From contig JAIXMN010000003.1 of NCBI GenBank assembly GCA_025716815.1, forward strand, positions 1,488,001 through 1,552,000: a stretch of 64,000 nt of DNA, read 5' to 3'. Each line of letters starts with the position of its first letter. The stretch's first letter is position 1. This stretch comes from Dichotomocladium elegans (Eukaryota; Mucoromycota; Mucoromycetes; Mucorales; Lichtheimiaceae). The notes beneath the pieces are model-generated. The model searched no databases. It was not told where the DNA came from and saw only the letters and a program-made list of their open reading frames with translations. The position numbers and the translations under genes were made by a program. Shown one piece after another: positions 47,443-58,527 of this stretch.

Positions 47443-48489
47443 ATGACAGCATCGCAGAAAGCATCCTCCATCGCCTCCGTCGATACCATTTACAGCGCGG
47501 ATTCGACCGAGTTCTGTCCATTTCCCGACAATGCTGAATACCTAGCTCTGGGCACGTACCAGCTCGCCGAAGCAACAGACGAGAAGGAGGGCGCGCCGCG
47601 GGAACGCAAAGGGCGCCTTTACCTGTACAAGGTAGATCCAAATGGTCCCATGCCACTGCAGCAACAGCAGGCCATTGACACACCGGCGATCCTCGACATG
47701 AAATGGAACCATGCACTTGTGGACGATCGTCCTGTGCTGGGCGTGGTAGACTCACTCGGGGGTCTGCGGCTCTATGGACTCGAGGCGGGGCAACTGAAAG
47801 CAAACAGCGACGATCTTCAGTTGACGAAGGAGGAGACGGGCGTCCTGGCGTTGTCGCTCGACTGGGCAGGTCGCGTGCACCAGAACGTGAGCCACAGCTA
47901 CCAGGTAGCGACGTCACACTCGAATGGCCAGCTCTCGCTTGTGCGAGCGAGCGAGGCGGCGTGGATGCTAGAACACCAGTGGACAGCCCATGATCTCGAG
48001 GCATGGATTGTGGCATTTAACTACTGGGATACCAACATTCTCTACTCGGGCGCGGACGATGCCACCCTCAAGGTGTGGGACACGCGGACACAGCAGTGCG
48101 CACTCGTCAACCGTCGCACCTACCAGATGGGCGTCACCGCGATCCAGTCGTCGCCCCACCAGGAGCACATACTGGCCACAGGCAGCTACGACGAGCATAT
48201 CCACCTCTGGGATACACGCAATATGCGCACACCCCTCACAGACATCCACACTCCTGGCGGTGGCATATGGCGCCTCAAGTGGCATCCCACGCGGCAGGAC
48301 AGACTCCTCTCGGCATCGATGCACGCAGGCGCCTTTGTCATTGATACACACGAAGCAAAAGTCATCCAAGGTTTCACCGACCACAAGTCGATGGCCTACG
48401 GCGCAGACTGGTCATTTGGATCCCCGGATCTCGTCGCATCCTGCTCATTTTACGATCATGTTATGCATATCTGGGACGGATCGGCTTAA
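47443..48489 (+). CDS. Diphthine methyltransferase-type WD40 protein (DPH7)
   Basis: This is a single-exon WD-repeat protein of 348 residues like DPH7/Rrt2 (WDR85). Those proteins demethylate diphthine methyl ester to diphthine during diphthamide synthesis on elongation factor 2. WD repeats are evident: AWIVAFNYWDTNILYSGADD, followed by TLKVWDTR; ILATGSYDEHIHLWDTRNM; and the family-typical GGGIWRLKWHPTRQDRLL. The end reads ASCSFYDHVMHIWDG. No intron is needed, unlike most genes around it. The start gives MTASQKASSIASVDTIYSAD, matching the start region of the family. The gene converges on eS6 with 216 bp between stops. Confidence 0.88.
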   Translation: MTASQKASSIASVDTIYSADSTEFCPFPDNAEYLALGTYQLAEATDEKEGAPRERKGRLYLYKVDPNGPMPLQQQQAIDTPAILDMKWNHALVDDRPVLGVVDSLGGLRLYGLEAGQLKANSDDLQLTKEETGVLALSLDWAGRVHQNVSHSYQVATSHSNGQLSLVRASEAAWMLEHQWTAHDLEAWIVAFNYWDTNILYSGADDATLKVWDTRTQQCALVNRRTYQMGVTAIQSSPHQEHILATGSYDEHIHLWDTRNMRTPLTDIHTPGGGIWRLKWHPTRQDRLLSASMHAGAFVIDTHEAKVIQGFTDHKSMAYGADWSFGSPDLVASCSFYDHVMHIWDGSA

Positions 48490-48514
48490 CGAATACCATC
48501 ATCCCTCCCGATTG

Positions 48515-48563
48515 CACACACATATACACACACGCACACACACAAATATATATATATATATAT
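48515..48563. repeat. (AC)n-(AT)n microsatellite in convergent intergenic gap
   Basis: Imperfect CA repeats followed by a TA run lie just after the DPH7 stop. They resemble the compound repeat at 21810-21850, also between convergent genes. Confidence 0.8.
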
Positions 48564-48705
48564 CCTCTGTACATCTCCTGATAACCGTCTACAAATCATA
48601 GAACCAATACGGTGTCTGTGTGATCTGCACCGAGAACAAGACTCAATATCATTTGATTTTTTACCGATTTTTTAATTGCGGCAAGATCATCACTATTCTG
48701 TTCAT

Positions 48706-49700
48706 TTAAGCAGAGCTGGACTTCTGCATAGAAGAAGTACGACGACGCTCCAACTTGGCCTCCTTGGCCTCCTTGCTGCGCTTGGCCAAGAGCTGCTTGT
48801 ACTCGGCCTCGGCCTCCTTGGCAGCCTGGTGGCGTCTGCGCTTGAGAGCCTTGCGGCGGCGCTCACGCTGGAGAGTGACGGGGGTGATAAGACGCTGGAT
48901 CTTGGGAGCCTTGGTGTAGGGCTTCTTCTCGGGGTTCTTGGGCTGAACCTCGCGGCGGATGACATACTTGCGGACATCATCATCCTTCTCCAAGTTGAAG
49001 AACTTGCGGATGTTGTTGGCACGCTTGGGACCAAGGCGCTTGGGAAGGGTAACGTCGGTCAAGCCGGGGATATCTTGCTCGCCCTGCTTGACGATGACAA
49101 GAGACAAGACAGCCAAGTCGGAGGACACAATGCAACCGCGGACAGACTTGCGCTTGCGCTCACCATCGCGACGGGGGCGGTAGCACGAGTGGCCCTTGCT
49201 CAAAAGAAGGCGCACACGATGGGGCAAGAGGACACCCTGCTTCATGGGGAAACCCTGCTTGTCGTTACCACCGGAAATGCGGAACACGTAGCCCTTGAAC
49301 TCATCGCCGACGGAATCACCAGGGACTTCCTGGGACATGCGCTTGTCGTAGAAAACGCGGCTATAAAAGATGGAATGTCAATGAAAAACATGGAAACATA
49401 AAACCAACATGGTATCCACAAAGCTGCTTACAGGCGGCGTTCGTCGTCGATTTCAATCAGCTTTTGACAGCCAGTGGCTGGGTTGGCAATGTTCAGCTAA
49501 AAACATTAGAAATGAGAGAGACATAAAAAAAAAGGACAATGTATATGAGTTATTTGCTCGTTTGGATTTTCCACCCATCCATCCATCCATTCACCCATCC
49601 ATCCATTGTATTATCTTGAGCTCATTCGCTTTTCATTCCTTTGTCCATTCTCATCCACACCACACTGCTCCTCGCATAGGCACTGGATCATTACCTTCAT
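48706..49700 (-). CDS. rps6: 40S ribosomal protein eS6
   Basis: This is a small-subunit ribosomal protein of 241 residues. Exons are 49700-49695 (only ATG AAG), 49496-49432 and 49360-48706, giving [20 protein letters not shown] and then [16 protein letters not shown]. The core includes [20 protein letters not shown] and [19 protein letters not shown]. The C-terminal tail, [13 protein letters not shown], keeps the basic-plus-serine site phosphorylated by AGC kinases (S6K/PKA type) in other eukaryotes. Codon use is highly biased, as in RPL7. Intron 1 is 198 nt, holds an (ATGG)n repeat and splits the gene right after codon 2, a common layout for ribosomal-protein genes. Confidence 0.96.
49571..49607. 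repeat. (ATCC)n tetranucleotide repeat in eS6 intron 1
   Basis: Imperfect CATC/ATCC repeats lie inside the first intron of the eS6 gene and are not coding. Confidence 0.8.
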
Positions 49701-50393
49701 GATGTAAAAGAGGGCGTGCTAGGTTGCCGCAAGACTGTTCCCTTATCGGCTCGCCTTTCAAATTCGAACGCCGATCGTTTTTAAGGTGGCGCATAGGGGG
49801 GGGGGCGCGATTGGGGGCAAACGACGGATTCCCCCCCACGCGCTTGCATGTACGCAAAATCCCCCATATTCTGCGACTTTAACCTGTCGATAGATGATTT
49901 GATGATGGGATTGGAAGTAGCGGTGGAAAAGGATCTATTTTATTTGGTCATAGTACCATAAAAAAAGATCCAGTCTTCGAGTGGGATGTTATCTTTCGGG
50001 TTCATTCGTCCACTGTATTACAATTGGATAACAGTAATATGGACTTTGCCTGTCGTAGAGCGACGAAGGCGAGGTGATTGCTAGTGCACCGCACACATAG
50101 CCGAGATCTACAGCTGCTCTTGTATGTTCCAATCTCGATTCCTTCAAGGATCTTGAGAAAACATTGCTCCAGTATTTCCTGGAATCTGTGTACTCCATAT
50201 TGTTGGTAAGGGCCGTTTGCAAGGCAACGAATGAATGATTACAGAGGAACGGCCGTTCTAAACGTTTGAGGAGGTTGAATTTAACAAAATATATTTACAA
50301 AGAGCAAGTGAAGCGCGAACAGGAAGGAAGGGGGTGTGTGTGTAGGAAGAAGGGATCCATGGTGGGAAGAAGAAGTCGAGGGTATATAAAAAT
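49701..50393. other. Upstream region of eS6 and 3' flank of AP-2 sigma
   Basis: No gene seen. A G/C homopolymer patch occurs at about 49797-49808. A minus-strand open frame at 49989-50222 has no recognisable motif. Confidence 0.5.
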
Positions 50394-51075
50394 TCACTCT
50401 AACTTGTCAAGATGATCGAGTCGCGTGAGGACAATATTTTTGCTTGTCTCCTCAATCTCTCCTGCCAAAAACACCTCGTCCAGAATTGCATACACCTGCG
50501 CTTCCAAATAAGCAAATCGCCTACGCAAAATCCGTCTTAATTACCTTGTAAAAGTTAAAGACCAGGTCCAGCTCGCAGACGTTGCCAAAGAAGGCATCCA
50601 GCACCTCAACAAAAAAATGGATTGCCTCGAGATAGGCCAGTTCGTTGTCATTGGTATCCACGCACACGCAAAAGAACAACCCGGCGTATCGGCGGTAAAC
50701 GATTTTGTAATTACGATACTGTTCACCGTAGCAATCAAACAATTCCCCCCGGGGGGCCACCAGCAAATAGAGACAGTCAATAATAATCATGGGCCCTATG
50801 CATACCTTTCCTCCACTTGGTCCTTTCCCATACCTCAATGAAATTGCTCTGATGCTTTTGATCTCTCGGGGCAATTAGCCGATGCACCTCGCCCTTGAGC
50901 TTGACCTTCTCGTCATCCTCGAACGGAACGTACCACTTGGCCAATCGTGTTTTTCCCTGGCGATTCTGCACTAGAATGAAGCGGATCTATGAACCGGTAG
51001 ATGAAATGAGCATTGAATAGATTAATGACATGCTGAGAAAGCAGATTATCCTCTGCGCAGGAAATAGGGTACCAT
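50394..51075 (-). CDS. AP-2 complex subunit sigma
   Basis: This is the small sigma chain of the AP-2 clathrin adaptor, which works in endocytosis at the plasma membrane. The model gives 142 residues, exactly the usual size. Exons are 51075-51073 (the ATG alone, inferred), 50986-50834, 50718-50545 and 50496-50394. The sequence reads [20 protein letters not shown], then [20 protein letters not shown] and [20 protein letters not shown]. It ends [20 protein letters not shown]. The [10 protein letters not shown] and FLAGEI segments separate sigma-2 from sigma-1. The single-codon first exon has a weak donor (GTACCC); a more distant start exon is possible. Together with AP-1 gamma at 6-9 kb this is the second adaptor subunit in the window. 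Confidence 0.93.
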
Positions 51076-52801
51076 GGTGCTTAAATTGAGGGAAGGATAA
51101 TGTGTTTAATCGTGCAAAGGGGGAGAAGGAAGTCTCCGCTCTTTTTAATGGGTGACTCGTGCGCAAAGTCCGAAAAGAGAAATGGGTCATTCGCGTGCCG
51201 ACCCTGAAGATGACGACGATTCGCGCCCATGTTTGCTTGACGATATACAGGGACACATCTATTTCCAAGTCGTTTGGTTATCGTAATAGAAAATGGGGAG
51301 GGGGTTGTCGTCCAAGTGCGAAAAAGCTTGGACGTGAGGGAAAAAAGTGTGCACAACCAATATCGGACCATGTCTGCGGAGGAATACATAGTTCGTTCAT
51401 AAGACTTGTACTGTACTGTAGGAGGAAAGAAGTAATACATATATAGATGAAGAGCCGACAAAGAAGCGAGGAGGATTGTCTCGCTCTCTATGATGTGATG
51501 TACTGTAATGTTAAGCTATGTCGAACGACGACCAGGGTAGAAACGCATCTATGCTAGTATATGGCTTGGAATCACTCTACTCAATCGAGCTCGTTGGCAT
51601 CATCGTAAGAATTGAATGGATGGAAGCAACAGGATATCACTGTTTGGCATTGAAATACTGCATCGTAGGGGATTTCGATGCTTAATATTACCGTGAGAAT
51701 GGCGAACGCAGGCCTGTATTTGACAAGCGTATAAACAAATATAGCTGCCAATAGACTTTACCTAAACAGGCTGGGGCACACCATGCTTGGTGCGCAGAAC
51801 AATAAGGAAGATGAAGACTGCAAATGTCGACTGTCAATGATCGGAAGCAAGGTTTAGTATGTCAAGCTGAATGAACCTTGTCTTTGGAGCATAACCGTAT
51901 CCCTTGTATTTATGCTAAGCCTGATTGGTATTACCTTGGCGCGGGCATCATTGAGCGGCCGTGAGGCTGCGTGACTTTGTGGATCCAAAATACTGCGGCC
52001 GAGTGAGGGCTGGCCTTTTTTTTTTATTTGAATCCCCGTGATCGATCAACGTTCCATAGATGGACAAAGGCGATCGAGAATTGGTGAGCGCAAATTGAAA
52101 GATCACATGGAGAGGTAGACATCCGTTCTGACCGGGTGCTTGGTATTTCACAAGCATTTCTTTGTGTGGAAGTCAAAAGGGGAGGCTTTGGTGACCTCAG
52201 GCTTTCTTGTATTTGTGTTGCTTGTAGCCTCATTACACTAAATATAAAGAGAGTGCGGTTGGGGCCTTTTCTGACCAATCAAGGCGTATCTGATGAGAAA
52301 ACGACGAAACCATAACGATCCTGTTAACATTGTAACGGGTAGGAAATGGAGCGCATAATAGCTCCTAAAAAGGCAACTTTGCTGGGCTTAGTATTTAGCA
52401 TTGTACAGACGGGGCAAAAATACTAGCCCGAGGTCACTCAGACCATTATGCTCCGTTTCCGAGATGGAAGATCCAAATTCTGTACTGGGTATAGTGGGCA
52501 CCCGACAGGAGGGAAAACTAAATGGATAAGATAAACAAACCAAAACGATCGTATAGGCGAAAGTCCCCAAGACAACATCGAGCAGGCTTTGAACTCGATG
52601 ACGAGGTTTTGTGGTATGGGTGATGGGAGAGAGAGAGAAAAAGGGGAGAAGAACTATGGTTCAACACGAGACGAAGCGTGGCTGAGGGTCCGATTCTGAA
52701 TTTTTGCTAATGAATAAATAAACTTGCACTCCTACTCTTCTTCCTCGCCCTTTTTCCTTCTACTTTGTTAGATCTGTCAGGTCCTCTTTCTCTGCAGTCA
52801 C
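51076..52801. other. Divergent upstream region of AP-2 sigma and LtrA genes
   Basis: This 1.7 kb stretch has no convincing gene. A minus-strand patch at about 51780-51840 reads VFIFLIVLRTKHGVPQP in one frame beside good splice-like signals. No consistent exon chain could be built, so it is not called. A GA-rich run (GAGAGAGAGA) lies at about 52627-52637. Confidence 0.5.
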
Positions 52802-55800
52802 ATGCCCTCAGATCGTCCACATCAATACAGCGTTCGGCGCGGCCCCAGCATTCGAGGAGGATATCGTGCACCTACCCAGCGACGACAGAACAGAGACACC
52901 GATTCGATTAATGAAGAAGAAATTGGGCTTACTGCTGAGACTGCTACGGCGGAGCAAATCGAGTTTGCGGAGGCGGCAAACGAAGGGCAACAGACCACTG
53001 AGAAGCCCATCTACAGGCATGGCGATGAGACCTTTGGTGATGTCTTGAGCCATCCGATACAAGAGTACCACGCGCACCAAGATAGACATCGCATCTATCA
53101 ACAAAAGGTCGAGGCCTGGGAGAATATCAAGAGCCATCGGAAAAGGTAAATGTAACTTCCTCGCAGCCTGTTTGTCCGATAAGCGACTTCATAGCTCATA
53201 ATCCTGCCCCCGGGGCTTCGTCCATGGACGGCATTCATAGCACCATCAAATCGCTTGCAGCGGAGGAAGAGTTTACAGTTGGTGAGTGCCATGCCCGGTT
53301 TATTTTTATTTTTCTGATCCTTTGTTGACATCGGTTGCGGGGATTAAGTGGTCCATTTTCGGCAACTGCGCGGGACCCAGAGTTTTGCGCTTGATCCAAT
53401 CAACGCAGAGGAATTTGCTTCAAAAGTATGTCTATGCCCACAGGCAAATCGCCAGAGCTTGTTAGTTAACGTCTTCTCTTCCGCATAAAAGCTTCGCCTG
53501 AATCAGCATGAACGTTTGGTTTTCAATAGCGTCCGCGACACGGACGCTCTCATTGATTTCCTAGACAAAACGAAACGCGAATACTCGATCAAGATCCACA
53601 AGCAGAACAACAAGCCCGAGCATGGTGCTGAGCATGGTCACGCAAAGTATCACACCATTGAAGTCAACGACAACGTCTATGTCGAGTTTCGCCCACGGGT
53701 ACCCCATTATAGACCTCCATTAGCACCCGAGGTGACCCGTCGTCCGTTTTTTGCGTAAGTTTCTTGAACAAAGCTACTCGAATGAGGTACCTAATGCGCA
53801 CCCCTCGCAACAGTCCCCCCATGCCAGATTTGAGCTCAGACATCGGTCAGGAAAAAGAAGCTTCCTGGCTGGAACTGTTTTATGACCTTTTCTATGTTGC
53901 TACCTTGACCGAGTTCACCCATTCACACGCTATCAAAGACTGGGCAAGTCTTGGAACGTACGCAGAATGGTTTGCTATCACTTGGTGGGCTTGGTTTGCC
54001 AGCACTCTGTAGGTGACACTTGTATAGCCTGATTCGCAGCCAAAGTTTACTAACAAATCGCCAACTACACCAGGTACACTGCTCGATTCGATACGTAAGT
54101 AGCTTCTAATGTTGACGTATGGGAAGGGGGAGGGGCAAAGATATTGGTTCATTTGATCAATGTCTTTTCCCTGATATTGGCTAAAATGGGAAGTCTATGT
54201 TAAATATAGGTACGATGTGCTTCATCATATTTGGAAGCTCATTGAGATGTGTGCTGTTAGTAAGTAAAATGGATTAGCACCTACCAAAAAAAGGGTACTA
54301 ATTTACGATTATTGGGAAACAAAGTTTCGAGGGCCGGTACGGCAGAGTTCTTCCTGACTTCGCCAGTTTATGTCTACGGCTACATAAGTATGTCATCAGA
54401 AAAGAACCTCCCTGACAGGCAAAGCTCATAATATCCCCTCGTCTTTTTTTCCAGCGCTCAAAGGTGTACTTGTCATCGAATATTCCATCGGTAAGTGACT
54501 CGAGACGCGATATAGATCCAGTAACCAGATATTAACATCTGCGCTATCATTAGTTCTGATTGTTGCTATCATCGCCCGCTCTAAATCAAGCATCACGCTT
54601 GGTTTTTATGTTTGTGCCAACTTGATATCGATAGCTCTTTGGGGTTCTTCTCTAGCCATCTTGGAACTTCCGATTCATCGGCTCTTGTGGTATCTTGGCT
54701 TATTGATCGAAGTTCTAGTGAACGTGCTCAGCCGACGGGATCGCACGCTGTCTTGGGCAGCGAGCAATCTTGCCGAGCGACTTGGGTTGCTTACCCTCAT
54801 TGTTCTGGGTGAAAACTTGATCGGTCTCATCAGCTTAGTAGCCCTGTCAGGTCTTGATATCGTGGTCATGTAAGTCTTTCAGCTTCTAGCGCATTGGCTG
54901 CATTAAAGGTTGACCATGCCGGCTTTCTTTTTGTAGGGCTCCAAACTGGTGCGCGGTCATTATCATCTTTGGATACTTCTTCATGTACTTTGAAGATTTT
55001 AACAAGGAGGTTTTCTTGCACAGCAAGTACCACCAGCTCTGGGTGTATCTCCATTTCCCGCTGCATTTGTGCCAGGTGGCGTTCGGTATTGCTTTGATCG
55101 ACACGTAAGTTCTCTAGATCTACCTGGTCTATGTGTACAGTACTCGGTGGGTCAATGTGCTTACTCTCCATTTCAGGCTCAAATTGTATCGTGCCGAGTT
55201 AATTTCGGAAGGCAGGATTCATGTCGAGGAGGAGCCCCATCCTGTGGAGGGTGGGAGTGGGACAGTTGATCCAACCCATGCGGCTGACAGCACTGGTGGT
55301 GCTACGCATTCCGAAGGCGCGCACGCTGCACATAAGCTGGCCCGGCGCGCGCTCCATGAAATCGATCTAGCCAGCAACGAAAGCAAGTGGTCCGTCGAAG
55401 GTGATTATGAGCGGCCTCATCTCTCGGTTGTTGTTCCTCCACGTGCACCTGGCATTCACGACGCAGGTTACCTGACGATTGCCAAATATGCATTGACCAC
55501 TGCTACATTTGCTCTTCTGGAGACCCTCGGCCCTTCATCCGCTGAGTCTGCCATTCTTTCTGATGGCGTGCCAGTCTCCCAACAACCCCACAACCTCGTC
55601 AAACGCGCAGGCCCCGAAGGGCTGCAAGTCGAGTTTTCTAATGTGGAAATGGTGTTTATCTACAAGACGTTCTTAATCCTTGGCGGTGCCATCCTTATCA
55701 TCAATTCGCTCATCAAGCTCGTCAACACCAAGCTCACTGGTACGTCGGACAGTCTTTTCTTTCATGCGAGTCTGTTTACTGATTGATAATGGAATAGATA

Positions 55801-56014
55801 TCTACGGTAAAATTATCATCAGTTCGCGTATCATCAATGCGGTTGTCCTGTGGTCCATGTGCGCGCTTCCATTTGCACAGCTCCATCCACTCGTTTTGAT
55901 TCTCGTATTGATGGGATCTCTAATATTCCAAGGTAACAAAAAGGGGGAAGGGTTGATTCAGATCATATACTCAATCGTTCCTTTTTTATAGCCGCTGTTG
56001 ACCTGCTGGACTAA
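52802..56014 (+). CDS. LtrA-family (low temperature requirement A) membrane protein
   Basis: This is a polytopic membrane protein of about 783 residues with the bacterial-type LtrA domain, whose transport or other activity is unknown. Fourteen exons are inferred: 52802-53145, 53184-53281, 53349-53425, 53492-53754, 53814-54008, 54074-54094 (21 nt), 54210-54259, 54325-54387, 54455-54490, 54554-54869, 54937-55104, 55177-55739, 55798-55932 and 55992-56014. A hydrophilic N-terminal half of about 270 residues precedes the domain signature EASWLELFYDLFYVATLTEF. Around ten hydrophobic segments follow, interrupted by a His/Glu/Ala-rich cytosolic-type loop (about 565-690). LTLIVLGENLIGLISLV is the second conserved LtrA block. 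The many short exons in the membrane part contrast with the long loop exon. The gene ends 152 bp from the convergent CAF1 gene. Confidence 0.88.
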
Positions 56015-56166
56015 AGAGGGGAAAACAGATGAATAAACAAATACCAGAAGCATGTTATACTTTTGTAGATAGATATTTATATACTTTTTTTTTGCCGTAG
56101 AGCCCTGCCAAAAAAAATCAAACCAACAATCAAACATCCGTTAGCCCTTTTTTTTATTTCTAATAA

Positions 56167-57623
56167 CTATTTTGTTATTGCTCCTGTTAGTGTTGATGTG
56201 TCTGAGCCATTCATCTTGCCGTTCAATTCCGGTGTTCCTATTGGGGTCTCTCCGCTTAATGAGAGCGCGCCTGTTGCTTGTGTGATTTGTTGGACAGCGG
56301 TTGGACTACTTCGCAGGCCATATAGATATCCTCTGTTTATAGTTGCGATCGAGTTGAGTGCTATTATTCTCCTTTCGATGGAAGCACAAACTTACAAATA
56401 TTTGTGATCGTCAATTCGGTCGTCAAAGAACATCTGTCGCATCTTGAAGAATGTGGTGCATGTCAGCAGGCTATCACTACCCGCCTGATGTTGCGGACCA
56501 ATCCGTGCCACCTAGTAAGCGATAACCGTTAAATTGCGATTTCATTACAGCTTCTCTGGCACGAACGCACGCCTTCTCTCTGTATACCTGTAAATCGTCT
56601 GCAATATCCTGTAATCCGCCCTTCAAGTTTTTGCAACTCCTCATTAGATATTTGATATCGTATATACACGGGAAATAAATCCGCAGGATCTCAAAAAACT
56701 CTGCTTCATCTGCTGGCATTGCTGAACAAGTGAGGAGTTTGAGAAGATACCCGAAGTCATACCCGCTAGACAGGTATAGAGGTTAGCAAAAAAAAAAAAA
56801 AGCAGAGTTTATCCTACAGGCACATATTCCCTCTCTCCTCCTTTTCTTTCTCTGTGTCTACAACCATTTTTTCTTCCGCTTGCACTCTACCTGTGGAAAG
56901 AGATCCATTTGACATCGTCAAGGAGAACAAATCCGGAGCTGATCAACAACTCACCGAACGTCTCGACATCAATACCGTACTCTTCATGTTTCTTGAAATC
57001 GATGCCCGATTTTTGCAAAAGGTCGATTGAATCTTGTGCATACATATCGTTCCTAGGAACCATCATATGATAAATCAATCTCTCTTTCACGTCTGTGGTT
57101 CTTTTCTCTCTCTTTTACGTGTATGCGTGCGTGCAACTACGCTTTCAGATATCACACACAAATGCATAACCACACACACACACACATTTACACATACAAC
57201 ATCGTAATGTTACGTACGTGAGGTCGAATTTAAAGTTGAATTGCCAGGTGCATGCATTGCGAGGAAGATTGCCGTGCTCATCCGCAAAGGTGACGCCCAA
57301 TTGGATAATCTTGAGCAGGTCTACGTTACATCGCAAGGTCTGATAATGATAGTCTGACGACGTCTTGAATGTTCCGATAGGCCTAGCCACCACGCCGGGG
57401 AATTCCGTGTCCTAGCAGATTGGAGAAATGGACGAAAAAAGAGAGTCAGATAACGCATTCACTTGCCCATCGAAGATGGAAGACTGAGAATACGGAAATG
57501 ATATTATGATACCATAGCAAGGTAAGGATATTCTTCGACGAGGTCTCGCAGATAAGCCATTTCTTCTTCTAGATTATCTGCCCAGACCTCACGAATGTAT
57601 TTTGCATTTTCCGTGGCGTGCAT
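56167..57623 (-). CDS. CCR4-NOT deadenylase subunit CAF1/Pop2
   Basis: This is a DEDD-type 3'-5' exoribonuclease of about 308 residues that shortens mRNA poly(A) tails within the CCR4-NOT complex. Exons are 57623-57513, 57411-57218, 57052-56891, 56765-56588, 56511-56396 and 56332-56167. It starts [20 protein letters not shown]. The catalytic DxE is in [14 protein letters not shown], the next Asp is in [20 protein letters not shown] and the last in [34 protein letters not shown] joins them. The apparent stop at 56394 (TTG TAA) lies inside a perfect GTAAGT donor; splicing there continues into GYLYGLRSS, the expected CAF1 ending, and adds a Ser/Thr-rich tail. Unspliced transcripts would end at that TAA. 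Confidence 0.94.
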
Positions 57624-58527
57624 TATATAGTTTCGACTGATCGTTTTTTTCTTTACTTTCGAGCTCGGTCTTTTCCGAAGGAGGGGTTGATAGTTATTGG
57701 CGATGACAATAGAAGGTGCTTGCAAATATGTGCAGTAATACGGTTGGAATGGGCGTTGTGCTTTGAGATTGGGATGGTTGTGAGAAAGAAAGAAAGAGAG
57801 GAAATAACGGGGAGGTGTACGTGCACGCTCATGTGTCAAATTAGGGCGGTTGCGGGATCTCAACATGAAGGAGGTAAGCCGTGACGAATGAAAATCTGAA
57901 ATTGAATAGCGCCCAAATGACCCAAATCAATAAGGTACTTTGTACGTCATGCAGAAAGAAAACGAAGAACACAATCCATCCAGGAGTGGCATTCTTGCCA
58001 TTTTGGCTTATCACGAGAGACGCATTTGCACCGTCCCAAGTCCTCGACTGATTTGAAATCCCAGGTATCAAGACGATCCCAATTCATCTACGCGCTTTGT
58101 CGCATAAGCTCTTTCTCTTTGACCCTGCCACTCCAAGGATTAATTTGCTAAGCTGGCCACATTCGATCCTGTCACGCATGCTCAATATAGGTGCCAGGAT
58201 ATATATATGATCTTCCAGAATACAGCCAGTACTTCTTATGCTCAGGTACATCGAAGCAAATTATTACAATTTCATAATCTTGTGAGGCTGGGGGGATATG
58301 GCCTTTGGACCACCCCCATCGTCAGCCTCACCCGAGGTTTCTCCCACAGACCAATGGTCAAGGCTGTGTCTCCGCTTTTCTTGTGCTACCCATTTGTCTG
58401 TTTTCTTCTTCAGCAGCTCCGAGAGCTACTGCTGCTTTACTGTTGCTGTGTGTACATTTTTCTTTTCTTTTCTTGCTCTGGGTACACACACCGCCACCTC
58501 CCTTCCCTTTACATATCATCCTAGATC
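57624..58527. other. Divergent promoter region CAF1 / HSPA12-like
   Basis: This stretch holds the upstream regions of both genes. The CAF1 frame stays open upstream of its ATG to 57866 without a better start. A minus-strand frame at 57841-58071 is hydrophobic (WVIFFVFF-like) but has no recognised family. ATATATAT at about 58200-58207 could be a core promoter element, although it is about 320 bp from the HSPA12-like start. Confidence 0.5.

Noticed and set aside
48676..49401. Plus-strand open frame of 241 codons opposite eS6
   Set aside because: Same effect as for RPL7: a shadow of the biased eS6 coding strand with a Leu/Gly-rich, motif-free translation.
51690..51960. Possible small membrane-protein gene on the minus strand (VFIFLIVLRTKHGVPQP)
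   Set aside because: Splice-like signals exist, but no combination of donor and acceptor phases joins this frame to a start codon and a stop.
56392..56394. TAA at 56394-56392 as the stop of CAF1
   Set aside because: It overlaps a perfect GTAAGT donor, and the spliced product continues with GYLYGL, which the family has at this place.
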